DNA of 64,000 nt from Paenalkalicoccus suaedae (GCF_006965545.2 NZ_CP041372.2:806001-870000); one strand, 5' to 3'. Counted from the stretch's first letter, positions 40,977-50,599 are shown. Numbers and translations are program-made. The notes: generated from the sequence alone by a model not told the origin.

Positions 40977-41909
40977 ATGCTTGAAGTAAATGACGTCTCA
41001 AAATCATTTAAAGGTCGAACTGCTGTAAAGCAAGTAAATGTATTCATAGAGAAAGGGGAAATTGTCGGGCTACTTGGACCAAACGGTGCCGGAAAGTCGA
41101 CGACGATCTCCATGATATCAAGCCTAATTTCACCTGACGAAGGAGAAATCTTTGCCGCTGGCTTATCTACTAAACGCGATCGTCAAAAAATCCGCAAGCT
41201 CATTGGCGTAGTCCCTCAGGATATAGCCGTATTTTTGGATCTAACGGCACGGGAGAATCTACAGTTTTTCGGGCGAGCATACAAGCTGAAGGGTTCTGTA
41301 TTAAAGGAGCGCATTGCGCACGTGTTAGACGTTGTCGGGCTTACCGACCGAGCAAATGAATTTGTTAAAACGTACTCAGGTGGGATGAAGCGTCGCCTTA
41401 ATATTGCAGTCGCGCTTTTGCACGAACCAGAGCTACTTATCATGGATGAGCCCACCGTCGGCATTGATCCTCAGTCACGTAATTATATTTTAGAAACAGT
41501 GCGGGAGCTCAATCGCAAAACGAATATGACGATTATTTATACGAGCCATTACATGGAGGAAGTCGAGTATCTGTGTGATCGTATTTACATTATGGACCAC
41601 GGAGAAGTCATTGCGGCAGGAACAAAGCAAGAGCTTAAGGGCATGCTCATGGAGGAAGATAGCGTCGTGATCTCATTTAGTAAAGATCCAGAAGAAATTG
41701 TATCGGAGCTGCAAGAGAGAAAAGATGTGACAAACGTACACGTGACTGGTAAAGAGATGATGGTTGCCTGTAAAAAGGATGCGCCAGTGTTAGAAGCAGT
41801 TATTGCTCTCACTCGCAATACTGATCTCGATATTCAATCTGTCGAGGTGCGTTCCCCAAGCTTAGAGGACGTATTTTTACATTTAACCGGCCGCAAACTG
41901 CGAGAATAG
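40977..41909 (+). CDS. ABC transporter ATP-binding protein (LnrL/YfiL-like), 310 aa
   Basis: A DrrA-type ATPase with Walker A GPNGAGKST (residues 34-42), Q-loop VPQD, signature YSGGMKRRL, Walker B LLIMDEPTVGID and switch His in TSHYMEE. The extra C-terminal region (about 220-310) is typical of drug or antibiotic exporters. The ATG follows GAAGGAGG. It would power the two ABC-2 permeases encoded next, exporting a lipophilic or antimicrobial compound. Confidence 0.92.
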   Translation: MLEVNDVSKSFKGRTAVKQVNVFIEKGEIVGLLGPNGAGKSTTISMISSLISPDEGEIFAAGLSTKRDRQKIRKLIGVVPQDIAVFLDLTARENLQFFGRAYKLKGSVLKERIAHVLDVVGLTDRANEFVKTYSGGMKRRLNIAVALLHEPELLIMDEPTVGIDPQSRNYILETVRELNRKTNMTIIYTSHYMEEVEYLCDRIYIMDHGEVIAAGTKQELKGMLMEEDSVVISFSKDPEEIVSELQERKDVTNVHVTGKEMMVACKKDAPVLEAVIALTRNTDLDIQSVEVRSPSLEDVFLHLTGRKLRE

Positions 41910-41918
41910 GAGACGATC

Positions 41919-43163
41919 ATGATGTATGGATCCTTTTTATTAAAAGAATTAAAGCAACTTTTTAGAGATCGAAGCGAGTTACTCGTCCTTCTATTAATGC
42001 CGATCGTGCTGATTACGATTCTTGGAAATGCTCTTTCAGGAATGATTTCTCCAGGGGGAACGTCAGGAAGTGAGGTCACTGGTGCGGTAGTCTTGGCAGA
42101 GTCTCTAGAAGAAGAGCTTGCAAGGTTTGAGGACCGATTAGAAGCTGATGGCGTTCCTGAAGGGATGAAGCAAGAAATTATGGCGCAGGCTGAAGTTGTT
42201 TCTGTCCCTGAGCAGTTCGTTGAGATGCTAGATACCACGTCGGAGGTAAGCCCGATTACCGTTGATATTATTCGTGATGGCGAGATAGACGAAGAGGCAT
42301 ATAACGGTGTTTGGTATTTTGAAGAGGGGTATCGGGAAGCGGCGTGGCGGAATATGTTTTTGCAAGAGGGGGAGGCAATGCCCCTTCACGTAGATATTTC
42401 ATCTCGAAGCGCTATATTTACAGCAATTACAAAGGGGTTTTTTAGGGAGTTTAATAACCAAAAAGAGTTAGCCTATGTTGCTTCTATAAATGGCGAGGAG
42501 GTACCTATGCTGCCTCCAGTAGAAATCGATACGCGAGAAGTAGATAATCGCACAATTTTAAGTGCCTTTGACTACTATACAGTTGGAATGGCGATGATGT
42601 TTGTGCTCTACTCAGGGACATTTTTAGCTGGAGTTGCGCATGTGGAAAGGCAAACACATGTCTATCAACGAATTTTATTAACAAACGTACCAATTTGGCT
42701 ATATTTAAGTGCAAAAGGAGGGGCTGGAGCTCTGCTTGCTTCGATCCAGTTAGTGATTCTCTTTTTGTTCAGTTCTCTCGTTTTTGGAGTCGAGTATCCT
42801 AATTTGGGTCTCATCAGTTTACTTGGGCTTGGCATGGTATTGTTTGTAGGTGCATTGACGATGTTTTTAACATCACTTAATTTTAGGCTTCAAAATGCGC
42901 AAGCATCTGCTCTTTTTAGTGGTGCAGGTATTACCATATTAGCCTTTTTAGGCGGTAGCTTTTTCAACGTAGGACAGATTTCTGAAACAGTTGCGCGTAT
43001 TGGTCAAACTCTGCCTAATGGCGCAGCAATGCAAGGGATTTTAACCGTTATGGGCGGAGGCGGAATAGAGTTACTGTACCCATTTTTTCTCTCATTAGTT
43101 GGATCCTTCCTCGTATTGGCAGTGCTATCTGTCATGATTTTCCCCCGAGAGGAGGTAAGGTAA
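41919..43163 (+). CDS. ABC-2 type permease (LnrM/YfiM-like), 414 aa
   Basis: One N-terminal TM helix (about residues 20-40), a large extracytoplasmic domain (about 45-210) and five C-terminal TM segments, the typical ABC2_membrane_3 arrangement of YfiM/LnrM and DrrB-like exporters. It lies 9 bp after the ATPase gene and 1 bp before the second permease, with GGAGGTAAG of the next gene inside its end. It likely forms a heterodimer with the next gene product. Confidence 0.88.
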   Translation: MMYGSFLLKELKQLFRDRSELLVLLLMPIVLITILGNALSGMISPGGTSGSEVTGAVVLAESLEEELARFEDRLEADGVPEGMKQEIMAQAEVVSVPEQFVEMLDTTSEVSPITVDIIRDGEIDEEAYNGVWYFEEGYREAAWRNMFLQEGEAMPLHVDISSRSAIFTAITKGFFREFNNQKELAYVASINGEEVPMLPPVEIDTREVDNRTILSAFDYYTVGMAMMFVLYSGTFLAGVAHVERQTHVYQRILLTNVPIWLYLSAKGGAGALLASIQLVILFLFSSLVFGVEYPNLGLISLLGLGMVLFVGALTMFLTSLNFRLQNAQASALFSGAGITILAFLGGSFFNVGQISETVARIGQTLPNGAAMQGILTVMGGGGIELLYPFFLSLVGSFLVLAVLSVMIFPREEVR

Positions 43164-43164
43164 T

Positions 43165-44244
43165 ATGAGAGCTGTTTTATATCATTACGTGCGTATGGTT
43201 ATACGAAGACCACTGACGTTTTTTGGGAGCATGGTACTCGCAATCGTTTTTGCTGCTGTCATAGGTGGTGGAGGAGACACATCTACCATACCGGTTGCCT
43301 CAGAAGAACTATCGGAGGAGGAATTGGCTACTATTGCCACCGAGATCGAGAATTTTTCGGATGAAAATATAGAGCTTTTGCCGACTACTATGCAGAGCTT
43401 AGAGGATCGTGTGCGACGCAGCAGTCCTCCATTTGGAATCGTATTAAATGAGGCGGATGCTTCTGTACTCAAAGTCTATGACGCGCCAGAGATCGTCTTG
43501 TTTACATCGGAGCTGCAGGCGTTTTATCGAGAGAAGGGGTATGAAGTCGCGGTAGAAGCGTTTGTTGAAGCGGATGAATGGTCAGAGAGACTTGAAGAAG
43601 CAGCTGGCTTTACCTATGAAATGGAGACGACAGAATCTGTCTTTGCATACGACCGCGCTTTGCATGCTATATTTGGATTTATGTTATTTTTTACGATTAA
43701 CACCGTTGTATTTAGCATCTCTTCTATTGTCGTCCAACGCCAGGAGGGAACGTGGGATAGGATGATTTTGTCCGCGGTATCTAAAGCAGAGCTCTATCTA
43801 GGGCATGTACTATTTGCATTTGGATTTGGTGTTTTAAACATGTATATCATTTTATTCTTATTTCAATTTGTGTTTCAAGTAGACTTTTACGGAGGCTTTT
43901 GGCTAACGCTTCTCGTCGTCTTACCATATATTCTGGCAGTTGTGTCGCTTGGAATACTAATTAGTGGTATTGTCACCTCCTATAAAATGCTTGATGCAGT
44001 GATTCCACTCGTTAGTGTCTCGATGGCCATGCTAGGAGGAGCTTTTTGGCCATTAGAAGTCGTTTCAATGGAATTCCTTCAACAGGTAGCTTCTTTTATA
44101 CCTCTTAAGCACGGCATGGATCTATTGATTGGAGTGACTTATGGCAGTATGCAAACTGAGGACATGCTACTTTCCACTTCGGTACTCGTATTGATGAGCG
44201 TGGTTTTTGCTGGGATTGGATTTAATTTGATGGAGAGAAGGTAG
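43165..44244 (+). CDS. ABC-2 type permease (LnrN/YfiN-like), 359 aa
   Basis: It has the same topology as its neighbour: one N-terminal TM (about residues 15-35), an extracytoplasmic region to about residue 165, then five or six TM segments ending near the C-terminus. The usual PLKHGMDLL segment of ABC-2 exporters is present (FIPLKHGMDLLIG). It is the last gene of the exporter operon. No terminator is recognised before array D2. Confidence 0.88.
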   Translation: MRAVLYHYVRMVIRRPLTFFGSMVLAIVFAAVIGGGGDTSTIPVASEELSEEELATIATEIENFSDENIELLPTTMQSLEDRVRRSSPPFGIVLNEADASVLKVYDAPEIVLFTSELQAFYREKGYEVAVEAFVEADEWSERLEEAAGFTYEMETTESVFAYDRALHAIFGFMLFFTINTVVFSISSIVVQRQEGTWDRMILSAVSKAELYLGHVLFAFGFGVLNMYIILFLFQFVFQVDFYGGFWLTLLVVLPYILAVVSLGILISGIVTSYKMLDAVIPLVSVSMAMLGGAFWPLEVVSMEFLQQVASFIPLKHGMDLLIGVTYGSMQTEDMLLSTSVLVLMSVVFAGIGFNLMERR

Positions 44245-44276
44245 TGATTGAATTTCTCGGGTAGTAAGTGAGTTGA

Positions 44277-44484
44277 CGCAAACGGGAATGGAAGTGATTC
44301 GATCGGGCATCGAATTGATGAAAGCGAGATTTGATTTGACGCATACGAAGTGACTAGTAGTGCAATCGAGTATCCACCTGATGCAAGCGCCCTTGCAGAT
44401 AACGTATAGAAATTGCGTTGATGCATACAGCGTTAGAAGTGAAGCAAATGCACCTCAATTTAACGCAAACTAACCTGTGCTAAA
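44277..44484 (+). repeat. Phased array D2: TGCAAGCG/GCATACG core, 21-bp period, 10 units
   Basis: Core starts are at 44277, 44298 (degenerate), 44319, 44340, 44361, 44382, 44403, 44422, 44443 and 44464, steps of 21 bp except one of 19. The 50-bp block 44382-44431 is nearly identical to the block in D1, including the 21+19 spacing, so the two arrays are related copies. It lies in the convergent gap between the exporter operon and relP. Confidence 0.88.
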
Positions 44485-44536
44485 TGAAGGAAAGGAATGT
44501 TTACCTAAGCACGACCTCACTTTGATACACCACACC

Positions 44537-44563
44537 AAAAAGACCGCCAAAAAAGGCGGTCTT
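44537..44563 (-). terminator. Rho-independent terminator of relP
   Basis: A 9-bp perfect stem (44540-44548 with 44555-44563) is followed on the minus strand by TTTTT. It overlaps the relP stop codon. Confidence 0.9.
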
Positions 44564-45302
44564 ATTCGTCTTCATTTTCTCGAATAAATGCTTCGGGAAG
44601 GCGGAGGCGATTATTTTGCAGGAAGAGTTCAAGCATCTCGTCCTCATCATCGTCTTGGCTTTTAATTTCTTTCATTTCATTGTGTAGCTTTTCCATCTTA
44701 TGGTCGAGAGCTGCTGCGGAGACGGCTGCTTCTTTCAGTTCTCTTTTTAATCGCTCTGGAACATCGCGATCGTATTTGTAAAAAATCTTATGCTCTAGGC
44801 TTGCCCAAAAATCCATCGCAATGGTTCGTATCTGTATTTCGATTGGCACACTCTCCGTGCGATCAGACATAAATACAGGTACCTCTACAAGCAGATGCAG
44901 GCTCTGATAGCCGGTTGGCTTCGGATTTTCGATGTAGTCCTTTACCTCACACACTTTTACATCCCGTTGATTTTGTAACATGCGGCTTATCTCATAAATA
45001 TCGCTGATAAACGAGCAGGTTACACGAATTCCGGCTATATCTTTAATATTGGCACGCATGGAATCAATCGATACAGGGAGATCCTTACGATAAAGCTTCT
45101 TAAGCATGCTTTCCGGCGTTTTTAGTCGGGAATTTACATGTTCAATTGGGTTGTAGTCATTCATGTAATGAAACTCTTGTTGAAGAATTTCAATTTTCGT
45201 TGTCATTTCATCGATAGCAAATTGATAGGTCATTAAAAACCGAGTCATCTCTGTTTTTATTTTTTTCAACTGATGAATTGGCACGGAAGGTACGGTATCC
45301 AT
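44562..45302 (-). CDS. relP: Small alarmone synthetase, RelP/YwaC type, 246 aa
   Basis: A single RelA/SpoT synthetase domain without a hydrolase domain. HVNSRLKTPESMLKKL, DIAGIRVTCSFISDIY, PKPTGYQSLHL and the catalytic EIQIRTIAMDFWASLEHKI segment are seen; these match B. subtilis YwaC closely. It would make (p)ppGpp from ATP and GDP/GTP in the cytosol. An acidic C-terminal extension beyond residue 210 is longer than in YwaC. An ECF-like promoter upstream suggests induction by envelope stress, as known for ywaC. Confidence 0.92.
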   Translation of the reverse strand: MDTVPSVPIHQLKKIKTEMTRFLMTYQFAIDEMTTKIEILQQEFHYMNDYNPIEHVNSRLKTPESMLKKLYRKDLPVSIDSMRANIKDIAGIRVTCSFISDIYEISRMLQNQRDVKVCEVKDYIENPKPTGYQSLHLLVEVPVFMSDRTESVPIEIQIRTIAMDFWASLEHKIFYKYDRDVPERLKRELKEAAVSAAALDHKMEKLHNEMKEIKSQDDDEDEMLELFLQNNRLRLPEAFIRENEDE

Positions 45303-45345
45303 GGTAGCAACGCTCCTTTATCAACTCTTTTTTTAATCATATCAT

Positions 45346-45374
45346 GACACGAATTGAAGAGATGTCGAAAGTTG
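45346..45374 (-). promoter_or_regulatory. Possible ECF-sigma promoter of relP
   Basis: On the minus strand CAACTTTC is followed about 15 nt later by CGTGTC, resembling the AAC...CGTC pattern of sigma-W/M promoters. It lies 44 bp before the relP start. The assignment rests on this pattern and on the known sigma-M/W control of B. subtilis ywaC. Confidence 0.4.
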
Positions 45375-45493
45375 TGGAAAGACAGGTGCAAACAGATGTT
45401 ACATAACTATGTATAAGGTTGAAGGCACTTAAACTAAAATGTATTACTATCTCATACTCATACGTTTTTTCACCCGAATATGTTTCGCGAAAG

Positions 45494-45528
45494 GAAAAAA
45501 AGCTACAAAGGACGACGCCTCCGTAGCT
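45494..45528 (-). terminator. Rho-independent terminator of the cupin gene
   Basis: AGCTAC (45501-45506) pairs with GTAGCT (45523-45528), extended inward with mismatches, and is followed on the minus strand by seven T. It lies 11 bp after the cupin gene stop. Confidence 0.8.
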
Positions 45529-45538
45529 CTTCCACTAG

Positions 45539-46072
45539 CTAATCGTAAGCCTCCTCCGCTTCGATCGCATCGGCTTTTGTTTGGTGAATCGTTCCGAAAG
45601 GGTGATTAGGCGGGGCATAAATAGAGTACAGTTTTAATGGAACAATTCCGCTATTGACGATGTTGTGCCATGTCCCAGCGGGAATTAATATAGCTGTTCC
45701 ATCATGAAGATGGCGAACGTAAGATAAGTTATTTCTCGTTTTGCCCATCCTCACAATCCCGTTCCCTTGCTCGACTCGTAAAAATTGATCGACGTCTGGG
45801 TGCATCTCAAGACCAATATCCTCACCTGGTGGTATGCTCATCAACGTCACTTGTAAATGGTCTCCCGTCCAAATTGCTTTACGAAACGCAGTATTCTGAT
45901 TTGTTGCTTGTTCAATATTAACAACAAATGGCTTTGCACCGTAGTCGTTTCGATGCTCTGAACTCTCCTCCTTAAAAAATGGAGCACCATGATGCTCCAC
46001 TTCAGAATGAGAGCGACTATAGTTGTAAGGATAGATTGGATAGAAATAAGGCACATTATGCATAGTTTTCAA
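45539..46072 (-). CDS. Cupin-domain protein, 177 aa
   Basis: Residues 60-160 form a cupin barrel. Motif 1 has HPDVDQFLRVEQGNG and motif 2 has LIPAGTWHNIVNSG, with the metal-binding His/Asp/His pattern; the usual Glu position is taken by Gln. The N-terminal 50 residues are Tyr/Pro/His-rich. The pattern and length resemble B. subtilis YrkC-like cupins. It may bind a metal and a small molecule. Monocistronic, with its own terminator. Confidence 0.85.
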   Translation of the reverse strand: MKTMHNVPYFYPIYPYNYSRSHSEVEHHGAPFFKEESSEHRNDYGAKPFVVNIEQATNQNTAFRKAIWTGDHLQVTLMSIPPGEDIGLEMHPDVDQFLRVEQGNGIVRMGKTRNNLSYVRHLHDGTAILIPAGTWHNIVNSGIVPLKLYSIYAPPNHPFGTIHQTKADAIEAEEAYD

Positions 46073-46132
46073 TCCCTTTCATTGATGATAAGGCATTTTA
46101 TGTAACAACCATGTAAGTGTGCCTTCTAAATT

Positions 46133-46166
46133 AAAAAAGCGCACCCTATAAAATTAAGGTGCGCAC
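46133..46166 (-). terminator. Rho-independent terminator of the GNAT/GGDEF operon
   Basis: GCGCACC (46139-46145) pairs with GGTGCGC (46158-46164), followed on the minus strand by TTTTTT, 25 bp after the GNAT stop. Confidence 0.85.
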
Positions 46167-46188
46167 GACAAAACATGTCCTAATTCCA

Positions 46189-46683
46189 TTACTTTTTCTC
46201 ACTTCTCCGCTCGAACAAGACAGTATCATGCCAGATGCCTTCGCGCTGCGCAATTCGCTCGCGTCTGCCTACCTCTCTAAATCCGCAGGCAAGATGCAAG
46301 GAGGTACTAGGCGTATTTACTGCAAATATAGTAGACTGGAGCGTCCAAAAGGAGGCTTGTTCACTTGCTTGGATCAAAGTATGTAAAAGGGTTCTGCCAA
46401 TACCGTGTCCAGTAAAGCCATTGGCTACATAGAGGCTAACTTCCGCAACACCAGCATAGACCGCTCTAGCAGAGATCGGCGAGAGAGCCGCAAAACCAAC
46501 TATTTTCTCTCCTAAAGTTGCAACGAATCGACAAGGTTTACAGTGCGTTCGGTCCCAGTCGTCATAAGAAGGAACAGTATGCTCAAATGTTGCCACTCCT
46601 GAATCGATCCCGTCTTTGTAGATTTGTGAGACGCTCGGCCAATCATCTTTTGTCATGGGCCGTAAGAAAAGCTCCTCCTTCAT
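46189..46683 (-). CDS. GNAT N-acetyltransferase, phosphinothricin-acetyltransferase-like, 164 aa
   Basis: The GNAT fold carries the acetyl-CoA loop NGFTGHGIGRTLL (motif A, about residues 90-105), preceded by AEVSLYV. YKDGIDSGVATFEHTVPS at the N-terminus and GFREVGRRERIAQREGIWHDTVLFERR at the C-terminus are typical of the Pat/phosphinothricin or L-methionine-sulfoximine acetyltransferase group. Its start overlaps the diguanylate cyclase stop by 4 nt, so the two are translationally coupled. Confidence 0.9.
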   Translation of the reverse strand: MKEELFLRPMTKDDWPSVSQIYKDGIDSGVATFEHTVPSYDDWDRTHCKPCRFVATLGEKIVGFAALSPISARAVYAGVAEVSLYVANGFTGHGIGRTLLHTLIQASEQASFWTLQSTIFAVNTPSTSLHLACGFREVGRRERIAQREGIWHDTVLFERRSEKK

Positions 46684-47801
46684 TTCTCATCTTCCTTTCC
46701 TGGCGAAAATAGGGTTACGCCCGTTGCTTTTACAACACGGTTACGCCCCGAGTTTTTAGCGACATACAAAGCTGCATCCGCATCCTTTAAAATACGATCA
46801 CCACATGCAGTTGTTTCTGGGTAGTGCGCGAAACCAATAGAGACAGTGATCGAGATTTTTGTGCCATTTGATAGAGCAAACGGTGTGCGCTCTACAAGTT
46901 GACGAATTCGTTCTGCGAGCTGCATAGATTGAGACAAAGAGATAGTTCGTAGGAGCACTGTAAACTCTTCGCCTCCATTACGACTAACGATATCGTCTGA
47001 CCGTACTTCTTTTTCGATTAGTTGACTTAACGTTTTGAGTACAATATCACCTTCTGGATGGCCATATGTATCGTTTACTTTTTTAAAATGATCAATGTCG
47101 ATAAATAGGATTGCTAGTGAGCTTTTAGAAAGTTGGGCTTGTTTAGACCAGCTGTTAAATAACTGATCAAACTGGCGTATGTTATGTAAGCCTGTAAGTG
47201 GATCGGTTAAGGCTGCTTTTCTGTACTCACGCATGATTTTTTGAGCATTTCGTACATAATCGATGGTGTAAAAAGCTAAAAAACCGGCTATATAAGACAT
47301 GCATGCAAAAAAGGCTAACACAGATAAAAGCTCATTTGTCTCCATATTTACTTCAATTAGGAGAAACGAAAACCAGAAAAATGTCGACGAAATCATTAGG
47401 AATACTTTGACGAGTTGTGAGACTGGTAATTTTGTAATAAGAAGTCCTAAAAGAACAACTAAGATGAGCAGAATCGGAGAGTAAAAAGCAGCTTCCGAGA
47501 CTTCAATTAAAAAGCGTCCGATAATGATAGGGATCATGCTGAATAATGCTGGAATTGCACCACCATAATAAACTAAAATAATGACAGGAATAAAGCGTAA
47601 ATCAAGCAATGCCTCATCTAGTCGTAAACTGTAAGTCATTAATACGGTCGCAAGCATACCTCCCGTTAATCCGACAAACATTTTGCGGAGGAAGGAGGAG
47701 TGACGATTTAACGGTTTATCCTTTGTTAATTGGGAATATACGAATAGCCCTGATGTAATGATGGCTATATTGGCGAGGAGTTCTTTGACTAAATCAAGCA
47801 C
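46680..47801 (-). CDS. Diguanylate cyclase with 5TM-LYT sensor (DgcK-like), 373 aa
   Basis: Residues 1-190 contain about six TM segments in the arrangement of the 5TMR_LYT sensor. Residues 205-365 are a GGDEF domain with the active-site variant GGEEF (SRNGGEEFTVLL), the substrate loop DIDHFKKVNDTYGHPEGD, and DADAALYVAKNSGRNRV at the end. It should make c-di-GMP at the membrane. No RxxD inhibitory site precedes GGEEF (VRSDDIV is close). The architecture matches B. subtilis DgcK (YhcK). Confidence 0.92.
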   Translation of the reverse strand: MLDLVKELLANIAIITSGLFVYSQLTKDKPLNRHSSFLRKMFVGLTGGMLATVLMTYSLRLDEALLDLRFIPVIILVYYGGAIPALFSMIPIIIGRFLIEVSEAAFYSPILLILVVLLGLLITKLPVSQLVKVFLMISSTFFWFSFLLIEVNMETNELLSVLAFFACMSYIAGFLAFYTIDYVRNAQKIMREYRKAALTDPLTGLHNIRQFDQLFNSWSKQAQLSKSSLAILFIDIDHFKKVNDTYGHPEGDIVLKTLSQLIEKEVRSDDIVSRNGGEEFTVLLRTISLSQSMQLAERIRQLVERTPFALSNGTKISITVSIGFAHYPETTACGDRILKDADAALYVAKNSGRNRVVKATGVTLFSPGKEDEK

Positions 47802-48028
47802 GAGGTACCTCCTGTTCGTTCATCTAATAGGCGTGTTATATGTATAAGACCAGTTGCTTTATAACTAGGTCTCTGGAAATAAGTATACTATAATTCCACT
47901 CCTAGAATCTCCTTAAACCTGTTATTTTTCCTAAATCACCAGAAATTGCTTTTAATTGGGTGAACCTAATACCCCCAATTTGCAATCAGCGTCATACACG
48001 GACTTTTCACAAAAAACCATATCGCGAA

Positions 48029-48059
48029 TTCACACAAGTCGCATATAGTACGGTAAAAT
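48029..48059 (+). promoter_or_regulatory. Possible promoter of the ddl-murF operon
   Basis: TTCACA (48029-48034) and TAAAAT (48054-48059) are 19 bp apart, 57 bp before ddl. The rest of the 314-bp gap 47802-48115 shows only a short GAGCC/GGCTT hairpin near 48067-48081. Confidence 0.35.
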
Positions 48060-48115
48060 GAGCTAGTGAGCCATGAAGGCTTTTAGCGGAATTATATTTT
48101 GGAGGGTGAATAAAC

Positions 48116-49186
48116 ATGAAAATTGGTTTACTATACGGCGGAAAATCCGCAGAACATAAAGTATCACTACAAACTGCAAAGGCAGTTATCCAAGCACTAG
48201 ATTTAACAAAGCACGATGTGCACCCAATTTACATAACGGAGACAGGAGAATGGGTTCGTGGAGAACAGCTCTTAAACCCAGTAGATGACGTTAGTCAGCT
48301 GAAGCTCAACGACAATCCTGTGTCACCAACGGCTCTTAATGCAGAAATCTTCCCAACGACTACGGAAAATCAAACACAGTTGGACGTCGTGTTCCCACTA
48401 CTACACGGACCAAACGGCGAGGATGGAACGGTTCAGGGCATGCTTGAGCTTATGAACATCCCTTATGTTGGTAATGGCGTGTTAGCGTCAGCTGCTGGTA
48501 TGGATAAAGTCATGATGAAAAACATTTACGCACAGTCGAATATCAAGCAGCCAAACTATGTGTGGTATGTACGTCCTGACTGGACAAAGAATCCTGAAGC
48601 GAGCTACAAAGAAGTAGAAGAAAAGCTTGGTTATCCTTGCTTTGTCAAGCCAGCTAACCTTGGATCAAGCGTTGGGATTAGTAAAGCGAAAAACCGCGAG
48701 GAGCTTGTAAAAGCGTTTGAGCTCGCATTTGAATATGACCGCAAAGTCATTATTGAAGAAGGCATTATTGGACGCGAAGTAGAGATTGCCGTACTTGGTA
48801 ACGACGAGCCAGAATGCTCGGTTGTTGGTGAGATCGTACCAGAAGCGGACTTTTATGACTATAAAGCTAAATACGAGGATCAAAGCACAGGACTTATTAT
48901 TCCAGCAGAAATTACGGAAGCAGAATATGAGTCCATTAAAGAAGTAGCGATTCAGTCCTTCAAGGCACTCGACTGCTCTGGACTTGTGCGCGCAGACTTC
49001 TTCTTAACAGACGCTGGCGAGGTATTAATGAACGAGGTCAATACAATGCCTGGGTTTACGCCATTTAGTATGTTCCCGATGCTTTGGCAGGAATCAGGTG
49101 TCTCCTACCCAGAGCTTATTGAAAAGCTACTAGCACTTGCTGTCGAACGACATGAGGAAAAGCAGAAGATTAAGCACACGTTTTAA
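48116..49186 (+). CDS. ddl: D-alanine--D-alanine ligase, 356 aa
   Basis: An ATP-grasp enzyme that makes D-Ala-D-Ala for peptidoglycan. [14 protein letters not shown] at the N-terminus, [17 protein letters not shown], the [17 protein letters not shown] loop and the C-terminal [14 protein letters not shown] with metal-binding Glu/Asn are diagnostic. The EDG...(V/Y) residue that selects D-Ala over D-lactate lies in the usual omega-loop region (DYKAKY; Tyr, Lys present), which suggests a normal D-Ala-D-Ala enzyme. TTGGAGGGTG lies upstream. Followed by murF. Confidence 0.96.
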   Translation: MKIGLLYGGKSAEHKVSLQTAKAVIQALDLTKHDVHPIYITETGEWVRGEQLLNPVDDVSQLKLNDNPVSPTALNAEIFPTTTENQTQLDVVFPLLHGPNGEDGTVQGMLELMNIPYVGNGVLASAAGMDKVMMKNIYAQSNIKQPNYVWYVRPDWTKNPEASYKEVEEKLGYPCFVKPANLGSSVGISKAKNREELVKAFELAFEYDRKVIIEEGIIGREVEIAVLGNDEPECSVVGEIVPEADFYDYKAKYEDQSTGLIIPAEITEAEYESIKEVAIQSFKALDCSGLVRADFFLTDAGEVLMNEVNTMPGFTPFSMFPMLWQESGVSYPELIEKLLALAVERHEEKQKIKHTF

Positions 49187-49240
49187 TGAATAAAGCGCAA
49201 ATGTGGTTAACCCAAGAAGATTTGGAAGGTAGGGGTTTGG

Positions 49241-50599
49241 ATGATTAGATGTCAGGTGTCTGAGGTTGCGGCCTGGACGAACGGTGAGGTTGTTGGCGAT
49301 GGTGCGATAGAGATTGCGGGTGTGTCGACGGATACGCGCTCGCTTGTCGGTGGCAACCTATATGTGCCTCTCGCTGGGGAGCGCTTTGATGGGCACGATT
49401 TTTATGAGCATGCGGCGGAGGCTGGCGCTGTAGCAACGCTTTGGAGTAAGCAAGCGAAGGATCGTCCAAGTGGCATGACGCTAGTGCTTGTGGACGATAC
49501 GCTCGATGCCCTTCAGCTTTTAGCAGAAAATTACTTGGATTCTTTGGCAACTCGTGTCGTCGCAGTCACGGGGAGTAACGGGAAGACGACGACGAAGGAT
49601 ATGCTTGCGTCGGTGCTTGGTACATCGTATAAGGTGCATAAGACGCAGGGGAATTTTAATAACCATATCGGTTTGCCACTGACGATTTTGGCGATGGAGC
49701 GGGACACGGAGGTTGCGGTTCTTGAGATGGGCATGAACCATCGCGGAGAGATTGAGCTCTTGTCGAAGCTTGCGAAGCCTGACGTTGCAGTAATCACGAA
49801 TATTGGCGAGTCTCATTTAGAAAATCTCGGGACACGTGAAGGCATTGCAGAAGCAAAGTTTGAAATCACGGCCGGATTGAAGTCTGACGGAGTACTTGTT
49901 ATTCACGGCGACGAGCCGTTGCTTACGCCATTAGTAGCAGATGTACCGTTTACGGTAGAGACGTTTGGTACGTCGAGTGAATGTGGACTTGTAGCTAACG
50001 ACATTGTGCAAGGAAAGTCTGGTACGGACTTTACGTTTGATGGAGACGCTTTTTATATTCCCGTATTAGGCAAACATAACGTCAATAATGCATTAGCAAG
50101 TATCGCAGTCGGTCGCGCGATGCATGTCCCTGTTGCAGCTATGCAACAAGGCTTGCGTGAGCTCGCGATCACTGGCATGCGCACAGAGCTAATTGAGGGC
50201 GCTAACGGCGTTACGCTCATAAATGACGCCTACAACGCGAGTCCAACTTCCGTTGCCGCAGCCGTTTCTTTGCTAGAAACAATGGAAGGCTACTCACAGC
50301 GAATCGTCGTCTTAGCGGACATGCTGGAGCTCGGCGAAGAGGAGGAAGCGTTCCACGAAAAGGTTGGACGCGAGCTGAATCCAGAGAAGGTCGACTATGT
50401 ATTCACCTTTGGTAAGCTCGGTCAATCCATTGCAACGGGTGCAAGTGAACGATTCCAAGAAGGAAAAGTATTTTCGTTTACAGATAAAACAGAACTAGTA
50501 GAAGTACTTTCAGAGACCGTTACTCGCGACGCGATTGTGTTAGTAAAGGGCTCACGTGGTATGAGACTAGAAGAAGTAGTGCAGGAGCTACGAGCATAA
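49241..50599 (+). CDS. murF: UDP-MurNAc-tripeptide:D-Ala-D-Ala ligase, 452 aa
   Basis: Three Mur-ligase domains: an N-terminal UDP-binding domain, a central ATPase with VTGSNGKTTTKDML, LEMGMNHRGEI and ITNIGESHLENLG, and a C-terminal domain with LINDAYNASPTSV. It joins D-Ala-D-Ala to the UDP-MurNAc tripeptide, the step after Ddl, and is in the same operon 54 bp downstream. GGAAGGTAGGGG precedes the ATG. Base usage is somewhat more GC-rich in its first third. Confidence 0.96.
   Translation: MIRCQVSEVAAWTNGEVVGDGAIEIAGVSTDTRSLVGGNLYVPLAGERFDGHDFYEHAAEAGAVATLWSKQAKDRPSGMTLVLVDDTLDALQLLAENYLDSLATRVVAVTGSNGKTTTKDMLASVLGTSYKVHKTQGNFNNHIGLPLTILAMERDTEVAVLEMGMNHRGEIELLSKLAKPDVAVITNIGESHLENLGTREGIAEAKFEITAGLKSDGVLVIHGDEPLLTPLVADVPFTVETFGTSSECGLVANDIVQGKSGTDFTFDGDAFYIPVLGKHNVNNALASIAVGRAMHVPVAAMQQGLRELAITGMRTELIEGANGVTLINDAYNASPTSVAAAVSLLETMEGYSQRIVVLADMLELGEEEEAFHEKVGRELNPEKVDYVFTFGKLGQSIATGASERFQEGKVFSFTDKTELVEVLSETVTRDAIVLVKGSRGMRLEEVVQELRA

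Noticed and set aside
5881-44484. CRISPR array explanation for the 20-21-bp repeats
   Set aside because: Repeats are too short, there are no unique spacers of constant length alternating with identical repeats, and no cas genes are present.
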